DNA of 55,365 bases. Source: Methanothermobacter sp049720995 (GTDB lineage Archaea; Methanobacteriota; Methanobacteria; Methanobacteriales; Methanothermobacteraceae). This document shows positions 40,637 through 48,768 of the stretch, one piece after another. A program made the position numbers and the translations under genes. Under the pieces are notes generated by a model, which was given only the letters and a program-made list of their open reading frames with translations, ran no database searches and was not told the DNA's origin. The stretch spans positions 1 to 55,365 of the forward strand of contig NZ_JBNASF010000009.1 in assembly GCF_049720995.1 (NCBI RefSeq). Reading direction: 5' to 3'. Numbering within the stretch: the stretch's first letter is position 1; every line of letters starts with the position of its first letter.

Positions 40637-42598
40637 TCAAAATGTCTGAAGCCTCTCCTCAAGCATCCTCACAGACCCGGGGTTTGAGAGTGTGCTCAGA
40701 TCACCAGCATCCTCACCCCTTATGAGGGCCTTTATAACCCTCCTCATTATCTTACCTGAGCGTGTTTTGGGTAGATCCTCAACGAATTCAATGTAGCTCG
40801 GGCTTGCTATGGGCCCTATCTCCCTCCTGACGTGCTCCCTCAGAATGCCCTTGAGGCGTGGTGCAGGCTCCACGGTGTCCCTGAGTGTCACGAATGCCGC
40901 TATCTCCTCACCCTTCAGTATATCCGGTTTTCCTACCACAGCTGCCTCAACGACGTCAGGGTGGCTTACAAGGGCCGATTCAACCTCAGCGGTGCTTATT
41001 CTGTGACCTGCCACATTGAGAACATCATCCTCCCTTCCCTGTATCCAGAAGTAGCCATCCTCATCTATCCTTGCAACATCCCCGCTGAGGTAAACCCCGG
41101 GGAAGGTGCTCCAGTATGCCTCCACATACCTTTCAGGTTCCCTGAATAGTGTCCTGAACATTGCAGGCCAGGGAGTCCTTACAACCAGGTGTCCGCCGCT
41201 TCCACGTATGCTTTCGCCGTTATCATCAACCACATCGGCCACCACTGTGGGGAAGGGCTTCCCTGCAGACCCCGGCTTGAGTGGTGTTACAGGAAGGGGT
41301 GCTATCATGTGCATCCCGGTCTCTGTCTGCCACCAGGTGTCCATGATTGGGCATCTGCCGCCGCCCACGGTCCTGTAGTACCACATCCATGCCTCAGGAT
41401 TTATGGGTTCACCAACGGATCCGAGGAGCCTTAGGGTGCTGAGGTCATGCTTTTCAGGCCACTTGTTCCCGTACTTCATGAAGAGCCTGATGGTTGTGGG
41501 GGCAGTGTAGAATATGGTCACACCGTACCTTTCAATCATGCCCCATATCCTTCCAGGGTCCGGGTAATCAGGGGCCCCCTCGTACATGACCGATGTTGAG
41601 CCCTCAATCAGGGGGGCGTAGACTATGTAGCTGTGACCTGTTATCCATCCTATATCCGCTGCGCACCACCATATATCCCTTTCCTTCACATCAAATACAA
41701 ACCGGTAGGTGGAGCTGACACCGACTGCGTAGCCTCCATGTGTATGGACCACACCCTTGGGTTTTCCTGTGGTGCCCGAGGTGTAGAGTATGAAGAGGGG
41801 GTCCTCCGGATCCAGCTCCTCACAGGGGCATTCATCACTCATCCCCTCAAGCGCATCCTCCCAGTGCACATCCCTCCCCTCAACCATGTTCACATCCTCC
41901 CCAAGCCTGTCAACGACTATGACCCTCTCAAGTGAAAGGATGTCATCTGCTACAATGTCCAGGGTCTCCTTGAGCCTTATTACCTTACCCCTCCGGTAGA
42001 ATGCATCTGCAGTTATTGCAACCTTTGCCTCTGCATCTGCAGCCCTCTCACGGAACGCCTTGGCCCAGAAACCGCTGAATACGACGCTGTGAACGGCCCC
42101 TATCCTTGCACATGCCAGCATCGCAACCGGAAGCTCCGGTACCATTGGAAGGTATATGCTCACACGGTCTCCCTTCCTGACACCCATCCCCTTCAGTGCA
42201 TTGGCAAGACGGTTAACCTCACGGTAGAGGTCATAGTAGGTGAGTTTCCGGACACTGCCATCCTCACCCTCCCATATATAGGCGACCCTGTTCTTTTCAG
42301 GACCCACTACGTGTCTGTCAAGTGCATTGTAGGTTATATTGAACTTTCCTCCTGTGAACCATCTGGCATGGGGTGGTTCCCATTCAAGGACCCTCTCGTA
42401 TGGGCTGAACCATTCAAGTTCAGATGCCATTTCATCCCAGAACCATTCAGGATCTGACCCGGCCCTCTCAAGGAGCTCATCATAATCACCTATGCCATGT
42501 TGATCCATCCAGATCCTTATATTGCTGTTTCTAACTGTATCATCATCCGGATTGAAAATTCTTTCCTCCTTAAGGAGAGAATCTAGCTGCCCGCTCAT
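40637..42598 (-). CDS. acsA: Acetyl-CoA synthetase (AMP-forming)
   Basis: This 653-residue enzyme makes acetyl-CoA from acetate, ATP and CoA, letting an autotroph assimilate acetate. It has the P-loop-like A3 motif YTSGTTGKPKGVVHTHGGY near residue 262, the WWQTETGMH motif near 420, the hinge SGDVARIDEDGY and the conserved acetylatable lysine in RSGKIMRR near 615. It is intact here; I recall that strain delta-H's copy was annotated as two ORFs. Convergent with the dUTPase-like gene by 5 bp. Confidence 0.95.
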   Translation of the reverse strand: MSGQLDSLLKEERIFNPDDDTVRNSNIRIWMDQHGIGDYDELLERAGSDPEWFWDEMASELEWFSPYERVLEWEPPHARWFTGGKFNITYNALDRHVVGPEKNRVAYIWEGEDGSVRKLTYYDLYREVNRLANALKGMGVRKGDRVSIYLPMVPELPVAMLACARIGAVHSVVFSGFWAKAFRERAADAEAKVAITADAFYRRGKVIRLKETLDIVADDILSLERVIVVDRLGEDVNMVEGRDVHWEDALEGMSDECPCEELDPEDPLFILYTSGTTGKPKGVVHTHGGYAVGVSSTYRFVFDVKERDIWWCAADIGWITGHSYIVYAPLIEGSTSVMYEGAPDYPDPGRIWGMIERYGVTIFYTAPTTIRLFMKYGNKWPEKHDLSTLRLLGSVGEPINPEAWMWYYRTVGGGRCPIMDTWWQTETGMHMIAPLPVTPLKPGSAGKPFPTVVADVVDDNGESIRGSGGHLVVRTPWPAMFRTLFREPERYVEAYWSTFPGVYLSGDVARIDEDGYFWIQGREDDVLNVAGHRISTAEVESALVSHPDVVEAAVVGKPDILKGEEIAAFVTLRDTVEPAPRLKGILREHVRREIGPIASPSYIEFVEDLPKTRSGKIMRRVIKALIRGEDAGDLSTLSNPGSVRMLEERLQTF

Positions 42599-42633
42599 AA
42601 TAAACCCCCACTTACAGTGATTTTTCTATTTCA

Positions 42634-42646
42634 TGATTTAAATAGT
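42634..42646 (+). promoter_or_regulatory. Promoter of the ThDP-enzyme gene
   Basis: TGATTTAAATAGT is a TATA-like element 22-34 bp before the start codon at 42668, leaving a very short or absent leader. Confidence 0.45.
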
Positions 42647-42667
42647 TGGCAGAATATACTTGAAGTC

Positions 42668-44236
42668 ATGAAGATGTGCGCAGAGATCCTCACAGAGATA
42701 CTTGAGGAGGCAGGTTTCACCCACATATTCGGGCATCCCGGTGAACAGATACTACCCCTCTATGAGGCCCTCAGAAAATCAGAGATCCAGCATGTTCTTA
42801 TGAGGCACGAACAGGGCGCTGTCCATGCTGCAGATGGCTACGCCCGGGCCTCTGGAAGGCCAGGTGTATGCGTGGCCACAGGTGGTCCCGGGGCCCTGAA
42901 CCTTGTGATGGGGGTGGCTGCTGCAAACACCGATTCTGTACCCCTCATAGCCCTAACAGGGGACCTTCCCCGGGGTGAAGGTGGCGGCAGATTCCAGGAG
43001 GCAGACATAGAGGGCGTCTTCAGATCAGTTGTAAAGAGCAGCAGAACGGCCGTGAATGGGGAGGACGCTGCCCTGGCGCTTATCGATGCCATCGCTGCAT
43101 TTGACAGTGGCCTCACCGGTGTGATGCACATCAACCTGCCCAAAGATGTGCTTGAGGAGGGGGTGGGGACCATTGAAAAACCCCCCAGCACACCAGGTAA
43201 AACACCGGGCATTGGTGATGCCCTTGAAGTTCTGAGGTCAGCGAAAAGGCCCCTGGTCCTGGCAGGTGCAGGTATAATCTGGGCCGGAGCCGTTGAGGAG
43301 TTCAGGAAGTTTATCACTGAAAACAGGCTTCCAGTTGCGACGACCTACAGCGGGAGGGGTGTTCTCCCAGAGACCCATCCCCTCTGCCTTGGAATGGCAG
43401 GTACAAGGGGGACACCCGCAGGAAACTATGCTGCAGGGAAATGTGATGTTCTTCTCGTGCTCGGCTCAAGGCTCTCAGAAAGGACCGCGGCGGCGATTGG
43501 TAACCCTCTGATTATACACGTTAATACAGATCCCAATGTTCTGAGGGGTGATTTCAGATTAAATATGAATGTAAGGGACTTTCTGATGTATGGTATTCGT
43601 GTGAAACATCCTGTGAGATGGTTAAGGGAACTCGGGACATTCAGAGTCAAAAATCCACCAACCTATGATTTACCTGCCGGGGAATCGGAAATCCTTAAGA
43701 CCTCCTCAGCCGTCCGCAGGATCCTTGATGCAGCCCCCGATGCGGTTGTGGTCAGTGACGCAGGAAGCCACACAACCTGGGTCACCCTCCACAGGAAGGT
43801 TCTCAGGGAGCGCAGCCTCATCTTCTCAGGGGGATTTGGGCCCATGGGGTATGGTCTCCCTGCTGCGGTGGGTGCCAAAATTGCAAGGCCAGATGACGAT
43901 GTTCTGCTGGTTGCAGGTGACGGGGGTTTCCAGATGACCATTCAGGAACTCGGGACCGTGGCTGAACTGGAACTTGGAATCACCATCTGCATACTGAATA
44001 ACGGGCAGCTTGATGTTATAAGGCAGTGGCAGGAGATGAAATACGGTGAAAGCTACTCTGTTAAGATGAAGAACCCTGATTTTGTGAAGCTTGCAGGTGC
44101 ATATGGTATAGGTGCAGAGAGGGTTTATGAAATCGATGATGTCACAGGGGCCGTTGAGAGGGGCCTTGGTTCAGGGAAACCCTATCTCGTGGAGTTAATG
44201 GTTGGAGAGGAGGACATACCTCTTCCAGATTTATAG
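42668..44236 (+). CDS. Acetolactate-synthase-like ThDP enzyme
   Basis: This 522-residue ThDP enzyme has the three-domain order of the acetolactate synthase/benzoylformate decarboxylase family: N-terminal GHPGEQILPLYEAL with the catalytic glutamate in MRHEQGAVHAADGYA, a middle FAD-like domain (190-330), and the ThDP site GDGGFQMTIQEL...NNGQLDVIRQW. No regulatory IlvN subunit follows, unlike the true branched-chain acetolactate synthase. Its neighbours (acetyl-CoA synthetase, aminotransferase) do not fix the substrate. The start is near the TATA box and lacks a clear ribosome site, suggesting a leaderless message. Confidence 0.82.
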   Translation: MKMCAEILTEILEEAGFTHIFGHPGEQILPLYEALRKSEIQHVLMRHEQGAVHAADGYARASGRPGVCVATGGPGALNLVMGVAAANTDSVPLIALTGDLPRGEGGGRFQEADIEGVFRSVVKSSRTAVNGEDAALALIDAIAAFDSGLTGVMHINLPKDVLEEGVGTIEKPPSTPGKTPGIGDALEVLRSAKRPLVLAGAGIIWAGAVEEFRKFITENRLPVATTYSGRGVLPETHPLCLGMAGTRGTPAGNYAAGKCDVLLVLGSRLSERTAAAIGNPLIIHVNTDPNVLRGDFRLNMNVRDFLMYGIRVKHPVRWLRELGTFRVKNPPTYDLPAGESEILKTSSAVRRILDAAPDAVVVSDAGSHTTWVTLHRKVLRERSLIFSGGFGPMGYGLPAAVGAKIARPDDDVLLVAGDGGFQMTIQELGTVAELELGITICILNNGQLDVIRQWQEMKYGESYSVKMKNPDFVKLAGAYGIGAERVYEIDDVTGAVERGLGSGKPYLVELMVGEEDIPLPDL

Positions 44237-44304
44237 TTCATGAATTGGAGGGAAAAGGGATTTCTGAGCCTGGATGGGAAAAAAGAATTAAAGGATAATC
44301 CACT

Positions 44305-45462
44305 TCAGATATCCTCAGGGAGGTAGGTATCAGCAACCGCAGCCACTGCCTCCCCCATTTCAACTTCAAAGCCCAGTTCCCTGAGTGTCATCTCCAGTGC
44401 AGAGAATGTGGTTATGAGTTCCCTGTGGGTTATGTTACCCATGTGGCCTATCCTGAATATCCTGCCCTTGAGGTGATCCTGGCCACCGGCGAGCTCAACG
44501 TGGTACTTGTTCCTCATTGTACCCCTTAGTTCCCCATCGGTGACACCCTCAGGTAGATTGACTGCTGTCACTGTGGTGGATGATACCGATTCATCAGGGA
44601 ATAGTTCAAGGTTCAGGGCCTTTATGGCATTTCTGGTTGCCTCAGCTGCCAGTTTATGCCTCTTTATCCTGTTGTTGAGTCCCTCCTCCATTATCACCTG
44701 AAGGGCCTCGTGCATTGCGTATATGAGTGAAACTGCAGGTGTGTAGGGGGTTTCAGGTGGCTCGGCATCCCCGCTTTTCCTGTACTTCTTGAGGTTCAGG
44801 TAGTATGTCCGGGGGTTATCCACTGATTCAACAACCCTCCAGGCGTCGTCACTGAGTGTTATGGCTGCCATGCCCGGTGGGGCTGCAAGGCACTTCTGGG
44901 AGCCGGTCACGCAGATATCTATGCCGTAGCCGTCAACATCAACCTCGTCCCCGCCGAGGGATGAAACAGTGTCAACTATGTAGAGGGCGTCATAATCCGC
45001 CAATATCTTACCTATCTCCCTTATTGGGTTTGCAACACCGGTTGATGTCTCATTGTGGACAACGGTGACCGCCTTTATATCATCATTCTCCTCAAGCATG
45101 TATCCTATCTCATCTGGGTTGACGGCGCTGCCCCATTCCACGTCTATCCTGATTGATTCCCCGCCAAAGGCCTCAACTATCTGTGCAAACCGCTGACCGA
45201 ATTTGCCGCCAACAACATTCAGGACCTTGTCACCTGGTTCGATGATGTTCGCAACCGCCGCTTCCATGGCAGCTGTCCCCGACCCTGTTAGCAGGTAAGA
45301 TTTACTGTTTGTCCTGAAGACATCGGACATCATCTCAGTTGTTTCAGTGAGTATTTTACCGAACAGTGCGCTCCTGTGGTTAACAATGTTCTCTGACATT
45401 GCCTTAAGGACTCTCTGGGCCACCCGTGTTGGCCCGGGGATCATAAGCAGTGTTTCATCCAT
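44305..45462 (-). CDS. Class V aminotransferase (serine-pyruvate / alanine-glyoxylate / aspartate type)
   Basis: This 385-residue PLP enzyme starts LLMIPGPTRVAQRVLKAMSE, has TGSGTAAMEAA near residue 62, HNETSTGV near 137, VDTVSSLGGDEV (PLP Asp) near 168, and the PLP lysine in TGSQKCLAAPPG near 195. A close homologue in Methanocaldococcus is a broad-specificity aspartate aminotransferase used in cofactor and amino-acid synthesis. It is transcribed alone. Confidence 0.93.
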   Translation of the reverse strand: MDETLLMIPGPTRVAQRVLKAMSENIVNHRSALFGKILTETTEMMSDVFRTNSKSYLLTGSGTAAMEAAVANIIEPGDKVLNVVGGKFGQRFAQIVEAFGGESIRIDVEWGSAVNPDEIGYMLEENDDIKAVTVVHNETSTGVANPIREIGKILADYDALYIVDTVSSLGGDEVDVDGYGIDICVTGSQKCLAAPPGMAAITLSDDAWRVVESVDNPRTYYLNLKKYRKSGDAEPPETPYTPAVSLIYAMHEALQVIMEEGLNNRIKRHKLAAEATRNAIKALNLELFPDESVSSTTVTAVNLPEGVTDGELRGTMRNKYHVELAGGQDHLKGRIFRIGHMGNITHRELITTFSALEMTLRELGFEVEMGEAVAAVADTYLPEDI

Positions 45463-45518
45463 TCCAAAAAACCTCCAGATTCAAGTGGATTCTGTAACCT
45501 GTACTTATTTTTAATCCC

Positions 45519-45534
45519 TGCATTTAAAAAGATT
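45519..45534 (-). promoter_or_regulatory. Promoter of the aminotransferase gene
   Basis: The minus strand reads ATCTTTTTAAATGCAGG, a TATA-like element about 60 bp before the start at 45462. Confidence 0.45.
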
Positions 45535-45690
45535 TACACGGTGATGATGTCACAAGGTTGGAGGACCACATGAGGTCAGCGGAGAGCATTGCCCGGATGG
45601 ACATGAAGTGTGTGCTGCCACAGATTATCTCCACACCCCACCACTATCCTTATCTTCACCGATGAAACCATGAAAGCATGTGCTGCCACC

Positions 45691-45847
45691 TGATCAAAAT
45701 CATATACCACCCCAAGTAGGACACCCATAAGAACCCCCAATGACTACAACAACCCAATCAAAAAAATCATATACCACCCCAAGTAGGACACCCATAAGAA
45801 CCCCCAATGACTACAACCTGATCAAAAAAATCATATATCACCCCTGA
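45691..45847 (+). repeat. Near-tandem repeat carrying copies of the mptE promoter
   Basis: A 52-bp block (beginning ATCATATACCACCCC) lies in two perfect copies 67 bp apart, at 45699-45750 and 45766-45817. A third, diverged and shorter copy begins 64 bp further on (ATCATATATCACCCC) and is the live mptE promoter. Unlike the 13, 15 and 27 kb loci, most of the unit between copies is also repeated. Confidence 0.93.
45826..45840 (+). promoter_or_regulatory. Promoter of mptE
   Basis: AAAAATCATATATCA is centred about 25 bp before the ATG at 45860, which has no ribosome site, so the mRNA is probably leaderless. Confidence 0.6.
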
Positions 45848-45859
45848 TAGATTTGGCCC

Positions 45860-46558
45860 ATGGAAATGGAAGTATGGCTCGAATGGTATGAGAAAATACT
45901 TGATGACTTTGGATTCAGCAGGAGGGCTGATGAGGAGTCTGCATCCTACCTGGAATCCTTCCTGAGGGAACATGGCTGCCCGGGACCCGAAAGCCTGAGG
46001 GTTCCCTCACGGAACTTCATCGTATTCGGTGCTGGGCCATCACTCAGAAAACACATTAAAAGATTCAAACCGCTCGGAAGGGATTTTACCAGGGTGGCGG
46101 CAGATGGTGCAACAACAGCGCTTCTTGAGGAGGGTCTGGTCCCCCATATAATCGTGACAGACCTTGACGGTAGAATGGAGGATATAATTAGGGCCAACAG
46201 AAGGGGGGCATCCCTCGTGGTTCATGCCCATGGAAACAACCTTGAGGCCCTAAGGAAGTATCTGCCACGCCTTCAGAACCTTATAGGGACAACCCAGAGT
46301 GTCCCCTATGGATGCATATACAATTTTGGGGGCTTCACAGATGGTGATCGGGCCGTTTTCCTTGCGGAGGCGCTCGGTGCAGAAACCGTGATACTGGCCG
46401 GCATGGACTTCGGTGAGGTTGTAACCAGGTACTCAAGACCGGATATGGATTCCGAAACAGGAAGGGCCGATCCAGTTAAGAGACTCAAACTTGAATATGC
46501 TGAGAGACTGGTAGAGTGGATTGAAAGGAACGGGAGAATCCAGATAGAGAGATGGTAA
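45860..46558 (+). CDS. mptE: 6-hydroxymethyl-7,8-dihydropterin pyrophosphokinase MptE
   Basis: This 232-residue DUF115 protein has IVFGAGPSLRKHI near residue 55, VAADGATTALLEEG near 78, IIVTDLDGRMEDI near 95 and LAGMDFGEV near 178, the archaeal MptE motifs. It activates hydroxymethyl-dihydropterin with ATP for methanopterin synthesis; it is unrelated to bacterial FolK. It lacks a ribosome site and follows its TATA box by about 20 bp. Confidence 0.9.
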   Translation: MEMEVWLEWYEKILDDFGFSRRADEESASYLESFLREHGCPGPESLRVPSRNFIVFGAGPSLRKHIKRFKPLGRDFTRVAADGATTALLEEGLVPHIIVTDLDGRMEDIIRANRRGASLVVHAHGNNLEALRKYLPRLQNLIGTTQSVPYGCIYNFGGFTDGDRAVFLAEALGAETVILAGMDFGEVVTRYSRPDMDSETGRADPVKRLKLEYAERLVEWIERNGRIQIERW

Positions 46559-46892
46559 CCTTTTAAGGAGACTATGCGGTGCATAAATGCTGTGTCTACT
46601 GATCCTCCAATTTGATCATCAAGGCGTGAACCATGATCCTTTCCCGGGTCCCGCCCTTTAAAGGTTGAATTAACGTTATCCGGTTACCGGATGCCTTGGG
46701 GGGGTGATTCCGGTAACAGCCGCCTCAATCAGGAAAATAAAATATGGAGTCTTATCCCCCTGATTAAAGTGATCTGGACGCGATCTCATCCGGGGGTCCA
46801 TCCATATAAAACCTTATTAGGTCCTTAAAAGATAAATTATTAGGGTACTAATGTGCTCCTGCAAAAAATCCAAATGCCCAATTTAATAAGCT
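46559..46892. other. Intergenic region before the cdc6 paralogue
   Basis: Contents are a perfect palindrome ATCCGGT-T-ACCGGAT at 46678-46692, a half-site TCCGGTAAC 30 bp further right at 46709-46717, and a TATA-like CATATAAAACC near 46803. No reading frame is supported. The palindrome lies about 110 bp before the TATA box. Confidence 0.55.
46678..46717. promoter_or_regulatory. Palindromic operator-like element upstream of cdc6-2
   Basis: A 15-bp perfect inverted repeat with a one-base centre is followed 30 bp later by a matching half (TCCGGTTAC and TCCGGTAAC). About three helical turns separate them, fitting a dimeric DNA-binding protein. The binder is unknown. Confidence 0.45.
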
Positions 46893-48026
46893 GTGAAGGA
46901 TATGAAGGATATAAGGGATATACTGCTTCATGATGAAACCGTCTTCAGGGATATGAATGCCTTTGATCCTGACTATGTCCCTGAGAACTACAGGTACAGG
47001 GAATCCCAGATGGAGGCCCTTGCGGTCTGCATAAGGCCTGCGCTGAGGAATGGGAGACCCGTGAATGCCGTCATACTGGGGTCCTGTGCAACAGGTAAGA
47101 CCACCGCCATAAAAAAGATCTTTGAAATGGTTGAGTCAACATCCGAAAACGTCGTCTGCTGCTACATAAACTGTCAGCTTCACACCACAAGATTCGGTAT
47201 CTTCTCACAGATCTACAGCAAAATATTCGGGCACCAGCCCCCTGAAACAGGTGTGCCCTTCTCCAGAATCTACCAGGCAATAATGCAGCACCTGGCCAGT
47301 GAAAACAGGGCACTTGTGGTGGCCCTGGACGATATAAACCACCTCTTTTACAGTAAAAACGCCAACAAGGTCCTTTACGATATACTTAGGGCCCATGAGG
47401 TATTTGAGGGGGTGAGAACCGGCGTATTCGCGGTTTTATCTGACATTGAATTCAGGTACGCCCTTGATAAAAATGTCAACTCCATATTTATACCCCAGGA
47501 AATCATATTCCCACCATACACCCGTGAGGAGATATTCAATATCCTCAGAGATCGGGTGAGGGTGGGTTTCTATCCCGGTGTAATCTCAGATGAACTCATA
47601 GATAGAATAACCGATCACACCGTGGATACCGGGGACCTGCGCTACGGCATAGACCTCCTGAGGGTATGTGGCAACCTTGCAGAGTCCGATGCCTCACCTG
47701 TAATAAGAGAGGAACACCTTGAAAGGGCTTTGAGGAGCGCCGGGCCGGTCAACCTCATGCACACTGTGAGGACACTCAACAGACAGGAAAGGGAGTTTCT
47801 CATGAGCATGGTTGATGCTGAAGATGACGAAATAACCGCCGGTAGGCTCTACGAGCTCTTCCATAAAAGGACAGGGGCCAGTTACTCATCATTCAACAGG
47901 ACAATTGAGAAGCTGGAATTTCTGAGGCTCATTGACACGAAACTGACAGGTAAAGGTGTTCGTGGTAATTCAAGGATTGTGATCCCCAGATTCAGCAGAG
48001 ATGAACTTAATAGGTGCCTCGAATGA
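46893..48026 (+). CDS. cdc6: Orc1/Cdc6-family replication initiator (Cdc6-2 type)
   Basis: This 377-residue AAA+ protein has YRESQMEALAVCI at its N-terminus, Walker A GSCATGKTTAIKK near residue 64, Walker B VVALDDINHLF near 142, the DTGDLRYGIDLLR sensor-2 segment near 248 and a C-terminal winged helix (about 300-377) that binds origin DNA. The Walker B is DD rather than the usual DE. It appears to be the second paralogue of Methanothermobacter; the replication origin I recall is beside Cdc6-1, not this gene. Start: GTG 46893; ATG 46902 is possible. Confidence 0.92.
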   Translation: MKDMKDIRDILLHDETVFRDMNAFDPDYVPENYRYRESQMEALAVCIRPALRNGRPVNAVILGSCATGKTTAIKKIFEMVESTSENVVCCYINCQLHTTRFGIFSQIYSKIFGHQPPETGVPFSRIYQAIMQHLASENRALVVALDDINHLFYSKNANKVLYDILRAHEVFEGVRTGVFAVLSDIEFRYALDKNVNSIFIPQEIIFPPYTREEIFNILRDRVRVGFYPGVISDELIDRITDHTVDTGDLRYGIDLLRVCGNLAESDASPVIREEHLERALRSAGPVNLMHTVRTLNRQEREFLMSMVDAEDDEITAGRLYELFHKRTGASYSSFNRTIEKLEFLRLIDTKLTGKGVRGNSRIVIPRFSRDELNRCLE

Positions 48027-48197
48027 TCAGACCCCTGCAGGGCAGTTGGAGTTGGCCCCTGCCGCAACCATGAGAAGGCCCCACACCATGACAGAGAGTA
48101 CCAATGAGATTAAGATCAGTGACCTTGGATCAACACCGGCCACCGTCAGCAGCCAGAACCTTCTCCTTATACCATTTGGTTTCCTGAGACCGTGCAT
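48027..48197 (-). CDS. 56-residue single-span membrane protein
   Basis: This frame runs from ATG 48197 to a TGA at 48027-48029. The protein has a basic N-terminus (residues 1-15, seven Arg/Lys/His), a hydrophobic helix about 26-48 (LILISLVLSVMVWGLL) and a short polar tail with Cys52. A GGAGTGA ribosome site lies 6 nt upstream and AAATAAATCC, TATA-like, about 30 bp further. It abuts the cdc6 stop with no gap, convergent. Composition, ribosome site and promoter support a real gene that a 60-residue cut-off would miss. I do not recognise the family. Confidence 0.72.
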   Translation of the reverse strand: MHGLRKPNGIRRRFWLLTVAGVDPRSLILISLVLSVMVWGLLMVAAGANSNCPAGV

Positions 48198-48320
48198 ACT
48201 ATCACTCCACTATCATCTTCAACAGGGATTTATTTAAAAAAAGAGATAGAGAGCATCTGAAAACTAACCAGGGAATGAATAGTCAGTGGCCCCCAGAAGT
48301 GGATAAATGGAGAGTCCCCA

Positions 48321-48743
48321 ATGAAAAGGTTTGAATTCTTTGATGTGACTGCAGATGCAGGATACTGGGCCTATGGCCGTACACCCGAGGAGGTTTTTGA
48401 AAACGCCGCCCTTGCAATGTTTGAGATAATGACAGACACATCACTTGTTAAAGCAGAGGAAAGCCGGAGGGTGGAAATAAAATCCGAGGATATGGTTTCA
48501 CTACTCTATGACTGGCTTGATGAACTGCTCTTTATCCATGACACTGAATTTATTTTATTCAGTAAGTTCAAAGTTAAGATAACCGAAGATGATGATGGTC
48601 TGTGGCTTAACGGTACAGCCTCAGGAGAGGTGATTAAGGACCACCATGAGAGACGTGATGAGGTTAAGGCCGTGACCCTTCACATGATGGATATACTTGA
48701 AGAGGATGGCCTGCTGAAGGCAAGAGTTATTCTGGATCTGTGA
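48321..48743 (+). CDS. Archease
   Basis: This 140-residue protein starts KRFEFFDVTADAGYWAYG, has LYDWLDELLFIHD near 55 and GEVIKDHHERRDEVKAVTLH near 95, the archease pattern with metal-binding acidic residues. It activates RtcB by speeding guanylation. ATG 48321 follows GGAGAG; the partner gene begins 25 bp later. Confidence 0.95.
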   Translation: MKRFEFFDVTADAGYWAYGRTPEEVFENAALAMFEIMTDTSLVKAEESRRVEIKSEDMVSLLYDWLDELLFIHDTEFILFSKFKVKITEDDDGLWLNGTASGEVIKDHHERRDEVKAVTLHMMDILEEDGLLKARVILDL

Positions 48744-48768
48744 TTTATAAGTAGAGAGGATGATGCGC

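Larger units (their letters stand above)
45463..45859. other. Repeat-bearing intergenic region before mptE
   Basis: These 397 bp hold the aminotransferase promoter, an unsupported 31-codon frame at 45570-45665 behind GGAGG, an imperfect repeat (TGTGCTGCCAC at 45611 and 45679), and the promoter-copying repeats at 45691-45847. I see no RNA gene. Confidence 0.55.

Noticed and set aside
45570..45665. 31-codon frame behind GGAGG
   Set aside because: The ribosome site is good but the product has no domain-like or hydrophobic pattern and lies in repeat-bearing spacer DNA; left as unsupported.
46559..46892. Replication origin beside the cdc6 gene
   Set aside because: There is no array of origin-recognition boxes, and the origin I recall for this genus is next to the other cdc6 gene.
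48001..48237. Plus-strand 78-codon frame overlapping the cdc6 end
   Set aside because: No ribosome site and a non-protein-like composition; the minus strand over the same DNA encodes a better small membrane protein.
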